NCBI RefSeq assembly: GCF_022398315.1
Contig: NZ_JAKEVF010000001.1
Coordinates: 1,092,587-1,156,586 of the forward strand
Source of the DNA: Shewanella sp. Isolate11
GTDB taxonomy: Bacteria; Pseudomonadota; Gammaproteobacteria; Enterobacterales; Shewanellaceae
Direction of reading: 5' to 3'
DNA: 64,000 nucleotides
Position numbers and translations under genes: made by a program. The notes beneath the pieces were generated by a model that was not told the DNA's origin, made no database searches, and saw nothing but the letters and a program-made list of their open reading frames with translations. Shown here piece by piece: positions 45,601 through 54,815 of this stretch (the stretch's first letter is position 1; each line of letters begins with the position of its first letter).

Positions 45601-46903
45601 GAAATAAAATTATATCATAGATCGGATTTCCTGGATCTATACTTATTTCTTCTTGTTTTCCATTTTTTAAATTAATTTTTATAATCTTGCCATTGAGTGT
45701 TCCTGCAACAAGAATATTATTGAACTTTTTTACAACAAAAAACTGACTATTGTTGATTATCTCGGTGTTTCTATTCATTATATCAATTGATATTAAGCCA
45801 TTTGCAGTTCCGGCATAAATATGTTTAATATCTGATACGGCTGTTTTAGGCCCCGAAACTCCTGAATTATAACTCTCTAGCTTATTAAGGTCTTTATCAT
45901 AGACCGAGATGTATTCGGAGTCAGATGTGATTAGTAAACTCTTATTATTCAATTTGCTTAAAGACCATATATTATGATCTATGCTATATGTTTTTAATGT
46001 ATTTTGTTTCTTGTTTACAATAATAACGCCATTGTTTTGACTTGTAAGGAATATATTGTTACTTCCGATATAAATATCTGGCTTTGATATGTCCACATTC
46101 TCTAGTGGTATTTCTCCTATGGCATATGTTCCATTTTCATCTGTTTTATATAGTAAATTATTTGAATAACTATATGCGCCATTTTCATTTTGAGATATTG
46201 AGGTATATTGAGGTGGTTTGTTTTCTCGAATTTCATCGAGAGCTAATCCATCTTTAAAGAACACTATATTGTTATTTAATATTGCAATATTGTCGGCGTT
46301 CTCAACCCTTTCCGCTTTAGAATCTTCAATCTTTAAAATTATCCCATTATAGGTTCTTATAAATAATTTGTTATTAAAAGGGATTATCTTTTTTATTCCG
46401 CTAATTTCTGTTTTTATTTCTTCTTCAACTTCAAACGAATCATTATTGACTATAATTACAGTGTTTTCTGTTCCGATATACAGTTTTTTATTTGTTTGAC
46501 TAATTGACCATATAGGAGTGTTTTGAATGTCTTTTATAGTTTTTATTTGGTCGAATTTCTCTGACTCTGGATTGTATACTACTAGTCCTTTATCTGTTCC
46601 GACTAATAATCGATTGTTGTTATCAATAAATAAGCTTCTAATAAAGGAGCTCGGTAATGAATTCTTGTTGTTTGAATAATAATGTTTAAATTTTTTACCA
46701 TCGAATCGATTTAGTCCGTTTAGTGTGCCTAACCAAATAAATCCATATTGATCTTCTACAACAGAAGTAACAGTACTTTGAGAAAGACCTTCCGCGACAT
46801 TAAAGTGATCAACTTTTAGTAATGGTTCGCTGGCGAAAACTTGACCTGTCAGCGTGATTGCTAACATGACTATGGTGACGAGCGTTGTCAGGATCTTAGG
46901 CAT
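42662..46903 (-). CDS. Periplasmic-propeller sensor with PAS, GGDEF and EAL domains
   Basis: 1413 residues. A signal peptide (VTIVMLAITLTGQVFA) leads into a two-component-regulator propeller (about 25-620: SVVEDQYGFIWLGTLNGLNR and similar blades), a Y_Y_Y domain (SLEYSYQMQGLSDTWIGSKG) and one membrane helix near 725 (LVYLSIVIVISAIMIKAFL). Two PAS domains, a GGDEF domain with intact RLGGDEFAIL and an EAL domain with MEALVRL and DDFGTGYSSL follow. It should make and/or break cyclic di-GMP in response to a periplasmic signal. The propeller part is AT-rich and uses ATA/AAT/TAT codons, unlike the C-terminal half. Confidence 0.92.
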   Translation of the reverse strand: MPKILTTLVTIVMLAITLTGQVFASEPLLKVDHFNVAEGLSQSTVTSVVEDQYGFIWLGTLNGLNRFDGKKFKHYYSNNKNSLPSSFIRSLFIDNNNRLLVGTDKGLVVYNPESEKFDQIKTIKDIQNTPIWSISQTNKKLYIGTENTVIIVNNDSFEVEEEIKTEISGIKKIIPFNNKLFIRTYNGIILKIEDSKAERVENADNIAILNNNIVFFKDGLALDEIRENKPPQYTSISQNENGAYSYSNNLLYKTDENGTYAIGEIPLENVDISKPDIYIGSNNIFLTSQNNGVIIVNKKQNTLKTYSIDHNIWSLSKLNNKSLLITSDSEYISVYDKDLNKLESYNSGVSGPKTAVSDIKHIYAGTANGLISIDIMNRNTEIINNSQFFVVKKFNNILVAGTLNGKIIKINLKNGKQEEISIDPGNPIYDIILFHEDQIMVASQGGLFHIYENQVRHIFKDDLVTNLHYKNGEILFGTRSSLLSYNIKNDEVTQLISTNKPIYSIGTFEDSIIAASNSEIIFISKDRSSTTFSSNYGSQSEYNTQSIVRIDDMFYIGGFEGVTKLSVKKITDKIKSSPLPATFLDEILIFNVPQEVGSQTLNKGLSFSNKLYLRYSDYPFTLKFVTPGNLDSSLEYSYQMQGLSDTWIGSKGNDSATYTNLSPGEYTFKVHAIDPLTNKPGPTKSIDIEITPPWWLSLSAKLVYLSIVIVISAIMIKAFLRRQEVQRQIAKSEERLKLSLWGSGDEMWDWDIETGQIYRSNIWGSLEFPRDGQRSGESGEESNIHPMDQERVNTALNNHFYGVTDHFEAAYRVKGKDDQWVWILDRAKIVERDENDKALRMTGTIKNISNFKQAEEQLRLFERAIENISEGMFILDNQFHFVEVNTACCDLSIMNRDEFIGNILKFSLYPPSYSQQIRTILQQQGSWSDEVEASKGDGSSFLMELTIDAIYDEQGVLTHYVGVFSDISRRKRQEEELRKLTNNDLLTNLPNRSSLMVTLGNLVKKDIHHTLMVLDLDNFKKINDSLGHQVGDELLIKVSRRIESTIPSHTTIYRLGGDEFAILIDNNPDIGSSAVIANNVVDAFSQPFELTNDRVVVGVSIGIVLYPEDDQNEQALLRKADIAMYHAKSAGGNRYQFYSESLNKNAIRQLEVENLIREGLRDDRFEVHYQPKIDLKTGKMAGMEALVRLNHPEHGLISPGEFIPLAEENGLIVEIGEVVLRKACFAAQNWRQQGLFNGRVAVNLSSLQFALPDLEQRIASILRLTQLPAANLELEITEGTVIKQPEKAIKVMMQLSKMGVSLALDDFGTGYSSLSYLKRFPIDTLKIDKAFVDDIDKSDRDLKMVDSIITIAHNMGLSVVGEGVEDASQLSILKALKCEEIQGFIYSKAVCEQDFSLLLKQDFIPAHSLKKAK

Positions 46904-47171
46904 ATTGTTTGTTTGGTTATTAGCCTGTAATGCTTGTAGGCGCTGGATGTTTAATCTACTTTTCCAGAAAGTAAATGATTTGTCAAAGAACTAGCGAGTT
47001 ACAAGCCTATTAATCGTTATTATTTGCACTTTTATTTGTCAATTTGCTTAAAAATTGACAATTTAGAGTGGGTTGATAGGTGATTTTATAAATGTTTCTC
47101 GATAACAAACAGAACAATAAGTTTAGCTCTATTATGCTTTTGTGCTTCTTCAAGGTGTTGTCTGCAGTATT
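46904..47171. other. AT-rich upstream region of the sensor gene
   Basis: About 270 bp without a gene. It holds an inverted repeat TTGTCAATTT/AAATTGACAA at 47036-47061, which could be an operator. No promoter is assigned with confidence. Confidence 0.35.
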
Positions 47172-47200
47172 AAAAGGGAGAGCAGATAGGCTTCCCTTTT
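47172..47200 (-). terminator. Terminator after the M16 peptidase gene
   Basis: Stem AAAAGGGA/TCCCTTTT; on the minus strand followed by TTTTAATAC. Confidence 0.65.
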
Positions 47201-47217
47201 AGGGGGATATCGATAAA

Positions 47218-50007
47218 TTAATAGTTAAATTTAGTGGCTTGTTGTTTAAAGCTACGCAGATCGGTGATCATATTATCTGAAGGTAATCGGTCTTGGTTTC
47301 TGTGCTGCTCTCCAGTTGTAAAGAGTACTAAACGATCACAGTGTTTGGTTCGCATCTTTTGCATCATAAATTTAATCAGATCGGAACGTGTGAGTTGGGC
47401 TATTTCATCAACCACCAACTCTCGCTGATTAAATTCATAATCTTTATTACCAATGCTCGACCAATAACGTTGCCCGCGGGTTTTCAAATTCGGATCGTGT
47501 TCCATTATTTGATTGATGAGTCCTTGCTTGGTTTGTTCCCATTGCTCGTTGGTGATCTGCATAACGGCGTAGTTGAAATCCGCAATAAATTCGTCAATAG
47601 CCTCGAGTAACTGCAGTGGGCCTGCCGTCGGAGATTGAATATAGAAAATCATTCCAGGGTAGCGATTTAAGGGTAAGTAGCCCGTACCCACCATATAACC
47701 GAGCTGTCTCTTGGTTCTTAATTCATGAAAGAAGGTCGATGACATGGTGTGATTAAGTAGGCTAAATAGCGCCATTTTTAATGGTGTTGCTTCGGCCGAT
47801 TGATAGTAGACAATAATGCTACTGTCTTGATGCTCAACTAATACCTCTCTGACTAGAGTACCCAGATTATTGAGATTAATTAATTCTCGCTCAGACTCTG
47901 CACTCGGTGAAGATACCAGAGATAAGATATGGTCTAATCGTTTGCCTAATGCTTGGGCTTCTTTAGTTAACCAATCACCATAAACTAAGCCTTCGAGATG
48001 GATTTTTTCATAGAAGTTACGTACATGATCATGCAGGTCGTCAAGGGTCAGATCTTCAAGCTCTTCGGCTAAGCGTAAAGGTTCGTAACTGCGTTTTTGC
48101 AAGGTCACCGTCAGGCTGGTAAACAGCTGTGATATAGGCTTGGCACGGCTTTGGTTATACCAGTTGCGTAAGATTTGTCGTTTAATTTGCTTAAATCTAT
48201 CGGCAGTAAAATTGCGCTCTCTGGCTTTATTTATTAGCAAAGAAAGCAGAGCTTCTTGTTTGCCGGTGAAGCCGGTCAAATGTAAGGTGATACCGCCTTG
48301 ATGAGGATAAATATTGTAACTCAGACCTGCCACTTCTGCGGGGTAAGTACATTCTATTAAGTAGTCCAGCAGCATTTCGACATATAAACGAGTCAGTGCG
48401 GCATGACGTGGTGTTAAAGCGGCTTGCTGTGAGTCTAACGATAAATACATGTGGCCTTTGGGGACATTAAATTCATCGTCTTTACGATGCCAAATACGAT
48501 AGCCACTCTCTTGCGACACGACTGTAGGGACAGGGTGTTTACTCTTATCATTGCGAGCGATAGAGTCTTCGATAATAAAAGGATTGGCTTCAGGTAAGGT
48601 AAGTTCCTCACGGATGGATGGGTTAACCCATTTAGTCAGTCGTGACTCATCAATCTCCTTTACTTGATAAGGTGAATGGTACCATGCGGCTTGCTTTTCG
48701 GTATCAAGGCCTGGGGAGACTAACTGAATGCGCATATTGTCTGGCGTCATTAAGTTAAGTAACTCCATGGTTTGTGAAATATCCAAGCCATCCATGCGGT
48801 AATCACCATAAATCACATCATTGAGATCATAGTGATGCATGTTGATGCTGAGGTGACTTGCTAAATCTAGCGGTTTAATCTGTTCTTGATATTTAAATGC
48901 GAGTTTGAGCAGGTTGGCTCTTTCTTGATAACGCCATTGTTCTAATCCCTGTGTTTTTATCAGCTTTAAATATTCAAAAGCGGCTTGAATGATATCATCC
49001 AGTTGATTCAACCCCTTTTCGGTTAGCTGAACACTGATATTGTAATCTTTAAAGTTATAGCCATTGACGCCTCCTCCCGCAGAGAGGTTACTGGCTAAGC
49101 CGCGATGTTTTAAATAACTCAGCAGACTGCCTTCGCCTTCATAGCCCAGTAAATGGCTGATAAAGGTGAGCGGCTTGCGTTTATAAAATTGCTCAATAGC
49201 TGGTAGGGTAAAGGTGATGGCGACCCTGCGCTGCTCTTTTAGCGGCACAATATTTATTTGCTGCTTTAGTTGTTCAGCGCCATAAATCGGAGTGTCAGGG
49301 TACTGTTTTGTCAGCTGACGGTTTTTCACCCCATTGAAGTAAGTTTGTGCTAACTGCAGCAGGCGAGCTAATGGCTGAGGTGCAACCAAACAAAGGGTCA
49401 TTAAGTTGGCGCTGTAATGCTGCTGATAAAACTCAATTAATTCATCTCTAAGTTGCTGTTCTGGTCCGAATAAGGTCTCTAGGTTGCCAACAGAGAACTT
49501 ACAAAACGGGTGCTTCGGGCTGACAGTTTCCTTTTGCACTTGATAAATACGGCGTATATCGTCTTTGAGTTTTAGGCTAAATTCGGACTCAATGGCGTGT
49601 CTTTCTCTGTCGACCAGTTCTAGATTAAAGCTAGGCGCAACAAAAAATTGGCTGAAGCGGTCGAGAGATTCTTCAAAAACCTCACTGTCGACCGAGAAGA
49701 AAAAGTTGGTTTGCTCGGTACCTGTCCAAGCATTATTACTGCCGCCATGTTGGTTAATAAATTGATGATACTCACCGGAGTCTGGATACTTCTTCGTACC
49801 CAAAAATAGCATGTGTTCAAGAAAATGCGCCATACCAGGGCGTGATACCGGATCGTCAAAGTGACCCACATTCACCACCATAGAGGCTGCGGCCTGAGTC
49901 GCTTGCATATCTTCAACCAAAAGCACTCTTATCTCATTATCAAGTTGAATAAATTGATATTGACGATGGTCATTAGGACTTTTAGTGATGAACTTAGTGC
50001 TCGGCAA
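47218..50007 (-). CDS. M16 (insulinase/pitrilysin) family zinc peptidase
   Basis: 929 residues, the length expected for a one-chain M16A peptidase. The inverted zinc motif HFLEH is at 61-65, and the downstream Glu ligand lies in RERHAIESEF. Four repeated M16 lobes follow, including the middle region GEGSLLSYLKHRGLASNLSA and the C-terminal RTKRQLGYMVGTGY. There is no signal peptide, so it is probably cytoplasmic, unlike E. coli periplasmic PtrA. The start is a TTG at 50007 with AAGGA about 10 bases before. The family degrades short and medium peptides. Confidence 0.92.
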   Translation of the reverse strand: MPSTKFITKSPNDHRQYQFIQLDNEIRVLLVEDMQATQAAASMVVNVGHFDDPVSRPGMAHFLEHMLFLGTKKYPDSGEYHQFINQHGGSNNAWTGTEQTNFFFSVDSEVFEESLDRFSQFFVAPSFNLELVDRERHAIESEFSLKLKDDIRRIYQVQKETVSPKHPFCKFSVGNLETLFGPEQQLRDELIEFYQQHYSANLMTLCLVAPQPLARLLQLAQTYFNGVKNRQLTKQYPDTPIYGAEQLKQQINIVPLKEQRRVAITFTLPAIEQFYKRKPLTFISHLLGYEGEGSLLSYLKHRGLASNLSAGGGVNGYNFKDYNISVQLTEKGLNQLDDIIQAAFEYLKLIKTQGLEQWRYQERANLLKLAFKYQEQIKPLDLASHLSINMHHYDLNDVIYGDYRMDGLDISQTMELLNLMTPDNMRIQLVSPGLDTEKQAAWYHSPYQVKEIDESRLTKWVNPSIREELTLPEANPFIIEDSIARNDKSKHPVPTVVSQESGYRIWHRKDDEFNVPKGHMYLSLDSQQAALTPRHAALTRLYVEMLLDYLIECTYPAEVAGLSYNIYPHQGGITLHLTGFTGKQEALLSLLINKARERNFTADRFKQIKRQILRNWYNQSRAKPISQLFTSLTVTLQKRSYEPLRLAEELEDLTLDDLHDHVRNFYEKIHLEGLVYGDWLTKEAQALGKRLDHILSLVSSPSAESERELINLNNLGTLVREVLVEHQDSSIIVYYQSAEATPLKMALFSLLNHTMSSTFFHELRTKRQLGYMVGTGYLPLNRYPGMIFYIQSPTAGPLQLLEAIDEFIADFNYAVMQITNEQWEQTKQGLINQIMEHDPNLKTRGQRYWSSIGNKDYEFNQRELVVDEIAQLTRSDLIKFMMQKMRTKHCDRLVLFTTGEQHRNQDRLPSDNMITDLRSFKQQATKFNY

Positions 50008-50219
50008 GTGTGATTTATCCTTAAATGCTGAAAAAAGAGACGCTAATTGATTGAAATATCAGTTAACTAAAACAGTAAACCTACATATTGGGCTGGAAAT
50101 TTTACTTTAGCAAATATCTTATCTTCTATTCGACTAATTATTAACTGACTTTAGGTTTGTTGCCTGCGACTTTAGCGCTACAATTGCGTTGAATAACAAA
50201 ATATACAGTGAGAAGTAGT

Positions 50220-50690
50220 ATGCAGCTATTTTTGATGCGGCATGGTGAGGCTGGGTACAACGCACATTCTGACCGAGAACGTGTATTGACAGAGGTCGGT
50301 CGTTATCAAACTGGGATCATGAGCAATTGGCTTGTCCAGGACATTAACGAATTTGATTTAGTAGTGGTGAGCCCCTATTTACGTGCGCAGCAAACTTGGC
50401 AGGAAGTGAGTAAACATTTTCCTGAGCCTAAGAAATGGTTAGTGCTCGATGAAGTTACGCCTTCTGCCGATCCGCAAACTGCCGTTGAATTGGTCTTGGC
50501 TTATGCTGAACAATATAATGCTAAATCAGTGTTAGTTATCGCTCACATGCCGTTACTAGGTTATATGGTTAGCGAGCTAGTAGCTGGAGTCGAACCGCCT
50601 TTATTTGCAACCTCGGGAATTACCCTGATAGATAAACAGGGCAGTAATGGCGAAATTGTTTGGCAAAATACTCCCCATACCGTGGGTTGA
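50220..50690 (+). CDS. sixA: Phosphohistidine phosphatase SixA
   Basis: About 156 residues of the histidine-phosphatase superfamily. SixA removes phosphate from phosphohistidine, for example in HPt domains or the nitrogen PTS. The RHG motif is at the N-terminus (LFLMRHGEAGYNAHSD), followed by VVSPYLRAQQTW and the second catalytic His in VIAHMPLLGYM. ATG at 50220 is chosen; an in-frame GTG at 50208 lies upstream. Monocistronic with a terminator directly after. Confidence 0.93.
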   Translation: MQLFLMRHGEAGYNAHSDRERVLTEVGRYQTGIMSNWLVQDINEFDLVVVSPYLRAQQTWQEVSKHFPEPKKWLVLDEVTPSADPQTAVELVLAYAEQYNAKSVLVIAHMPLLGYMVSELVAGVEPPLFATSGITLIDKQGSNGEIVWQNTPHTVG

Positions 50691-50725
50691 TTTTTACTCG
50701 CTCAATAATTTAGAAATCGAAACAT

Positions 50726-50752
50726 AAAAGGACGCTTTAAGCGTCCTTTTTT
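50726..50752. terminator. Bidirectional terminator between sixA and smrB
   Basis: Stem AAAAGGACGCTT/AAGCGTCCTTTT with almost no loop and T/A runs on both sides. Confidence 0.93.
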
Positions 50753-50765
50753 ATTACAGGGCAGT

Positions 50766-51293
50766 TTAAGACCACTGCGGGCTGTCACCAATATCGACTA
50801 ATACCAATAACGCAGCATCGCCACCCCATTCTTTAGGGGCTTTGTGAAACGCTTTGACATGCGGATGTTGTGCTAACCACATCGGAATATTTTGCTTTAA
50901 AATGCCGGTGCCATGGCCGTGCATCACGCAACAACAAGCACAATGCTGCTTAATACAGGCCTGGATCAAAGCGGCTAGTTCTAATTTTGCTTCTGTTTGA
51001 CGCATGCCGTGTAGGTCGAGCAGTAGCTCGGGCTGATAGTCTCCGCGGCGCAGCCGTTTGACCTCATAACTGTCCACATCTTCTCGAGACCAACGCATTG
51101 CGCCTTCTAGAGGCAAGTGTGGTTGATAAGTATCTGAAAAGTAAGTATCAGCATGTAGCTGTGTGGTTTTCACCTCCAGCTCACGTTTTTGTTTAGGCGG
51201 CGCTTTAAAGTGGCGCTTATCCTGTGTTAACGGCTTTATGCCTTGAGTTAGCGCCGAAAATAGGCCTAAGTCATCATCTTTTTCTTTATTCAT
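50766..51293 (-). CDS. smrB: Ribosome-rescue endonuclease SmrB
   Basis: 175 residues with a C-terminal Smr domain. In E. coli SmrB cleaves mRNA between collided ribosomes. Conserved parts are the linker KRLRRGDYQPELLLDLHGM, the VMHGHGTGILKQNIPMWLAQ motif and FHKAPKEWGGDAALLVLVD. Divergent from prmB with about 80 bp between, as in E. coli. Confidence 0.95.
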   Translation of the reverse strand: MNKEKDDDLGLFSALTQGIKPLTQDKRHFKAPPKQKRELEVKTTQLHADTYFSDTYQPHLPLEGAMRWSREDVDSYEVKRLRRGDYQPELLLDLHGMRQTEAKLELAALIQACIKQHCACCCVMHGHGTGILKQNIPMWLAQHPHVKAFHKAPKEWGGDAALLVLVDIGDSPQWS

Positions 51294-51372
51294 GGGGCTA
51301 TTTTATTGAATCCGATGCCATCTGAATAGACTTCAGTTACAATGAGTCGGAACTATCAAGCTGGAGTAAGTT

Positions 51373-52317
51373 TTGGATAAGATTTTTGTTGATGAAGCCG
51401 TGACGGAATTACGTACAATCGGCGATATGTTACGTTGGGCTGTCAGCCGTTTTAATGATGCCAATATCTATTACGGTCACGGTACTGATAATGCGTGGGA
51501 TGAAGCGATTGCTTTAGTATTCCATGCGCTGCATCTGCCTGAAGAGATTGGTCAGCAGGTTATTCATGCCAATTTAACCAGCAGTGAAAAACATAAAATT
51601 GTTGAGCTGATCATTCGCCGTGTTCGTGAGCGTCTACCAGTTCCTTATCTGACTAACAAAGCCTATTTTGCTGGACTTGAATTCTTTGTCGATGAGCGAG
51701 TGCTTGTACCACGTTCACCCATCGCCGAAATGATAGCCAACCGCTTTAGCCCTTGGTTATACAACAAACCCGTTAACCGCATTCTAGATATGTGTACCGG
51801 GAGTGGTTGCATTGCAATTGCTTGTGCCTACGAGTTTGAAGATGCCGAAGTCGATGCTCTCGATTTAAGTACCGATGCGCTTGATGTTGCTCAAATAAAT
51901 GTTGAAACCTTAGGTGTCATGGACAGAGTTTTCCCAATCGAGTCAGATTTGTTCGCCGCGATTCCCCGCGCGCCACAATATGATTTGATTGTATCAAATC
52001 CGCCTTATGTCGATGCCGAAGATATTGGTGATATGCCTGATGAATATCACCATGAACCAGAGTTAGGTTTGGCTTCTGGCCGAGATGGGCTCGATCTAAC
52101 CAAGCGTATTTTGGCAAATGCATCGGACTACCTAACCGAAGATGGCTTGTTAGTGGTTGAAGTGGGTAATTCTATGGTGCATCTGATCGAACAATTCCCT
52201 GATGTGCCATTTACTTGGGTAAGCTTCGAGAACGGTGGTGATGGTGTGTTTGTGCTTACGCGCGACCAATTGATTGAGAATGAATCACTTTTTGCTATCT
52301 ATAAAGACAGTGAATAA
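51373..52317 (+). CDS. prmB: Ribosomal protein uL3 glutamine methyltransferase PrmB
   Basis: A 314-residue SAM-dependent methyltransferase of the HemK/PrmC family that modifies a Gln of ribosomal protein L3. The SAM site is [20 protein letters not shown] and the substrate-Gln motif is [13 protein letters not shown]. The start is a TTG at 51373 (after CTGGAG), and the order smrB-prmB-aroC is conserved with E. coli. aroC follows after 102 bp. Confidence 0.96.
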   Translation: MDKIFVDEAVTELRTIGDMLRWAVSRFNDANIYYGHGTDNAWDEAIALVFHALHLPEEIGQQVIHANLTSSEKHKIVELIIRRVRERLPVPYLTNKAYFAGLEFFVDERVLVPRSPIAEMIANRFSPWLYNKPVNRILDMCTGSGCIAIACAYEFEDAEVDALDLSTDALDVAQINVETLGVMDRVFPIESDLFAAIPRAPQYDLIVSNPPYVDAEDIGDMPDEYHHEPELGLASGRDGLDLTKRILANASDYLTEDGLLVVEVGNSMVHLIEQFPDVPFTWVSFENGGDGVFVLTRDQLIENESLFAIYKDSE

Positions 52318-52419
52318 CCAATAAGTTTCTGAATGAGTTAGCTTATTTAGGAATATATATCAGATTAAATTTGAGCTATGCTCGAAGCGTCTATTAACAA
52401 AATGGGGTGAAAGTCGCAG

Positions 52420-53514
52420 ATGTCGGGAAACAGTATTGGTCAAAATTTCGTGGTGACAACATTTGGTGAAAGCCACGGTAAAGCGTTAGGCTGCATTATT
52501 GATGGATGCCCTCCGGGACTCGAGCTGTGCGAAGCCGATATGCAACACGATCTTGACCGCCGTCGTCCAGGCACTTCTCGCTACACTACGGCCAGACGCG
52601 AAGCCGATGAGGTACAAATTTTATCTGGTGTATTTGAAGGTCAAACCACAGGAACATCAATTGGCTTAGTGATCCAAAATACCGATCAGCGTAGCCAAGA
52701 CTATTCCAACATTAAAGATCAGTTCCGCCCAGGTCATGCCGACTATACCTACCAGCAAAAGTATGGTTTACGTGATTATCGTGGCGGCGGTCGTTCTTCC
52801 GCTCGTGAAACTGCAATGCGAGTTGCGGCTGGGGCGGTGGCCAAAAAATACCTAAAGCAAGTTCATGGTATTGAGATTAACGGTTACTTATCAGCGCTCG
52901 GGCCAATCACCGCTAGTAAGGTCGACTTAGCGCAAGTGGAGCAAAACGCATTCTTCTTCCCCGATGTTGATAAGCTCGACGCGCTGGATGAATATATGCG
53001 TGAGCTGAAAAAAAGCGGCGATTCAATCGGTGCCAAAGTTTCTGTGGTTGCAACCAATGTACCTGTAGGTTTAGGTGAGCCGGTTTTTGATAGACTCGAT
53101 GCCGATATTGCTCATGCGCTCATGGGGATTAATGCGGTCAAAGGTGTCGAGATAGGCGATGGTTTTGATGTGGTTAATCAAAAAGGCTCTGAACATCGAG
53201 ATTTGATGTCTCCCGCCGGGTTTGCTTCAAACCACGCTGGTGGCATTCTCGGTGGTATCTCTTCTGGACAACCGATTGTGGCTCATATTGCGATGAAACC
53301 GACATCCAGTATCAGTGTGCCTGGGGAGAGTATGACTATCGATGGTAAAGTCTCAGAAGTGGTGACTAAAGGTCGCCATGATCCTTGTGTTGGGATCCGC
53401 GCAGTTCCTATTGCCGAGGCCATGTTAGCCATAGTGTTAATGGATCACTTGTTGCGTCATCGTGCTCAAAACAGCGACGTTAAAAGTGCCACTCCCGTCA
53501 TCGGCATGCGATAA
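52420..53514 (+). CDS. aroC: Chorismate synthase AroC
   Basis: 364 residues; the last step of the shikimate pathway, which turns EPSP into chorismate with reduced FMN. Signatures: [20 protein letters not shown] near the start, [20 protein letters not shown], and [17 protein letters not shown] near the end. Length matches E. coli AroC (361 aa). Followed by a hairpin terminator that overlaps the leader of the MFS gene. Confidence 0.98.
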   Translation: MSGNSIGQNFVVTTFGESHGKALGCIIDGCPPGLELCEADMQHDLDRRRPGTSRYTTARREADEVQILSGVFEGQTTGTSIGLVIQNTDQRSQDYSNIKDQFRPGHADYTYQQKYGLRDYRGGGRSSARETAMRVAAGAVAKKYLKQVHGIEINGYLSALGPITASKVDLAQVEQNAFFFPDVDKLDALDEYMRELKKSGDSIGAKVSVVATNVPVGLGEPVFDRLDADIAHALMGINAVKGVEIGDGFDVVNQKGSEHRDLMSPAGFASNHAGGILGGISSGQPIVAHIAMKPTSSISVPGESMTIDGKVSEVVTKGRHDPCVGIRAVPIAEAMLAIVLMDHLLRHRAQNSDVKSATPVIGMR

Positions 53515-53530
53515 TAAATCAACCTGATAA

Positions 53531-53558
53531 AAAGAGGGCACGTTAAGGTGCCTTCTTT
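53531..53558 (+). terminator. Terminator after aroC
   Basis: Stem AAAGAGGGCAC/GTGCCTTCTTT with one mismatch, then TTTCGTTTTC. Confidence 0.75.
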
Positions 53559-53592
53559 CGTTTTCACCTTTCATGAGATTAAGCCGTACACC

Positions 53593-54771
53593 ATGAGCCT
53601 GTCCCAATCGCCACAACCGTTAAGTTGGATTAGCGCCTGCTATTTCTTCTTTTTTGCCATTCTTGGGGTTCTCGTTCCTTATCTTGGGGTGTTTTTCGAG
53701 CACCGAGGGTTTGATGCGCAGCAAATTGGTTTCCTGTTGGCGATTTTAATGGCGACTCGAATCATAGCGCCCAATATCTGGGCAGCAGTGGCCGACAAAA
53801 CCGGAATGCGTGGCCAACTGGTTAAGCTGGGCTCTGCTTGTTCGGCGGTAACCTTTTTAACCTTCTTTTATCATGGCGGATTTATTTATCTTGCTGTGAG
53901 CCTTTGTATTTATACGTTTTTCTGGAATGCGATTTTAGCCCAACTTGAGGTGATCACCTTAGAAACCTTGGGTGATAACAGTGGGGGTTACGGCCGAATC
54001 CGCAGTTTTGGCAGCTTAGGTTATTTGGTGTTTGTGGTTTCGATGGGGTTTGGGATTAGCCAGTGGGGCACTGAAATTTTGCCCTTTGTTGGCTTAGGAT
54101 TATTTTTGGCATTATTTGGCTGTTCACTGTCATTGCCAAATACCCGAATTGTGGTCGATAAGAATATTGATAGCCAACCCCTTAAAATTGATAAAGGTAT
54201 ATTTTGGTTTTTATTGTCGGCTCTGTTGCTGCAAATGAGTTCTGGGCCGTTTTATGGCTTCTTCGTTCTTTATCTTAAACAACTGGGCTATACCGAGTTT
54301 ACCGCGGGTGTATTTGTGGCATTTGGGGTGATAGCCGAGATCGTCATGTTTATGTTTGCGCCGAGATTGATTGGGCGTTATGGGGTCAAGTTTTTACTTT
54401 TTGTCAGCGTGGCAATGACCGCGGTTCGTTGGTTATTGATGGCCTTTGGCGCGCAATATATGCTGCTGTTGGGATTAAGTCAGATATTGCATGCATTTAC
54501 GTTTGGTTTGGTACACGCCTCTTCAATTCAATTTGTGCATCAACGTTTTGGCGTTCGTCACCGCAGTAAAGGCCAAGCTCTGTATGCCAGTTTGAGTTTT
54601 GGTGTCGGTGGTGCTTTAGGCACTTGGTTGTGTGGTTTTATTTGGGGTGACGGTTCACAAACCTGGTTGTGTTGGGCGGTTGCTGCTGGTTGTGCGGGTT
54701 TGTCGATGTTAGCGGTGTTGTGCATTCCTAAACGTGAACAGCGCAATGATAATATCCAAGCTACTAGTTAG
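53593..54771 (+). CDS. Major facilitator transporter (HcaT/LacY-like group)
   Basis: About 392 residues with 12 hydrophobic segments. The N-terminus SWISACYFFFFAILGVLVPY followed by LGVFFEHRGFDAQQIGFLLA and the loop GGYGRIRSFGSLGYL resemble the 3-phenylpropionate transporter HcaT and nucleoside/LacY-type symporters. The ATG at 53593 is preferred over the in-frame GTG at 53548, which lies inside the aroC terminator. The substrate is unknown. Confidence 0.85.
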   Translation: MSLSQSPQPLSWISACYFFFFAILGVLVPYLGVFFEHRGFDAQQIGFLLAILMATRIIAPNIWAAVADKTGMRGQLVKLGSACSAVTFLTFFYHGGFIYLAVSLCIYTFFWNAILAQLEVITLETLGDNSGGYGRIRSFGSLGYLVFVVSMGFGISQWGTEILPFVGLGLFLALFGCSLSLPNTRIVVDKNIDSQPLKIDKGIFWFLLSALLLQMSSGPFYGFFVLYLKQLGYTEFTAGVFVAFGVIAEIVMFMFAPRLIGRYGVKFLLFVSVAMTAVRWLLMAFGAQYMLLLGLSQILHAFTFGLVHASSIQFVHQRFGVRHRSKGQALYASLSFGVGGALGTWLCGFIWGDGSQTWLCWAVAAGCAGLSMLAVLCIPKREQRNDNIQATS

Positions 54772-54815
54772 ATTAACTGTGTCAATTAAGCATATAAGTA
54801 AAAGGTGAGAGCAGG

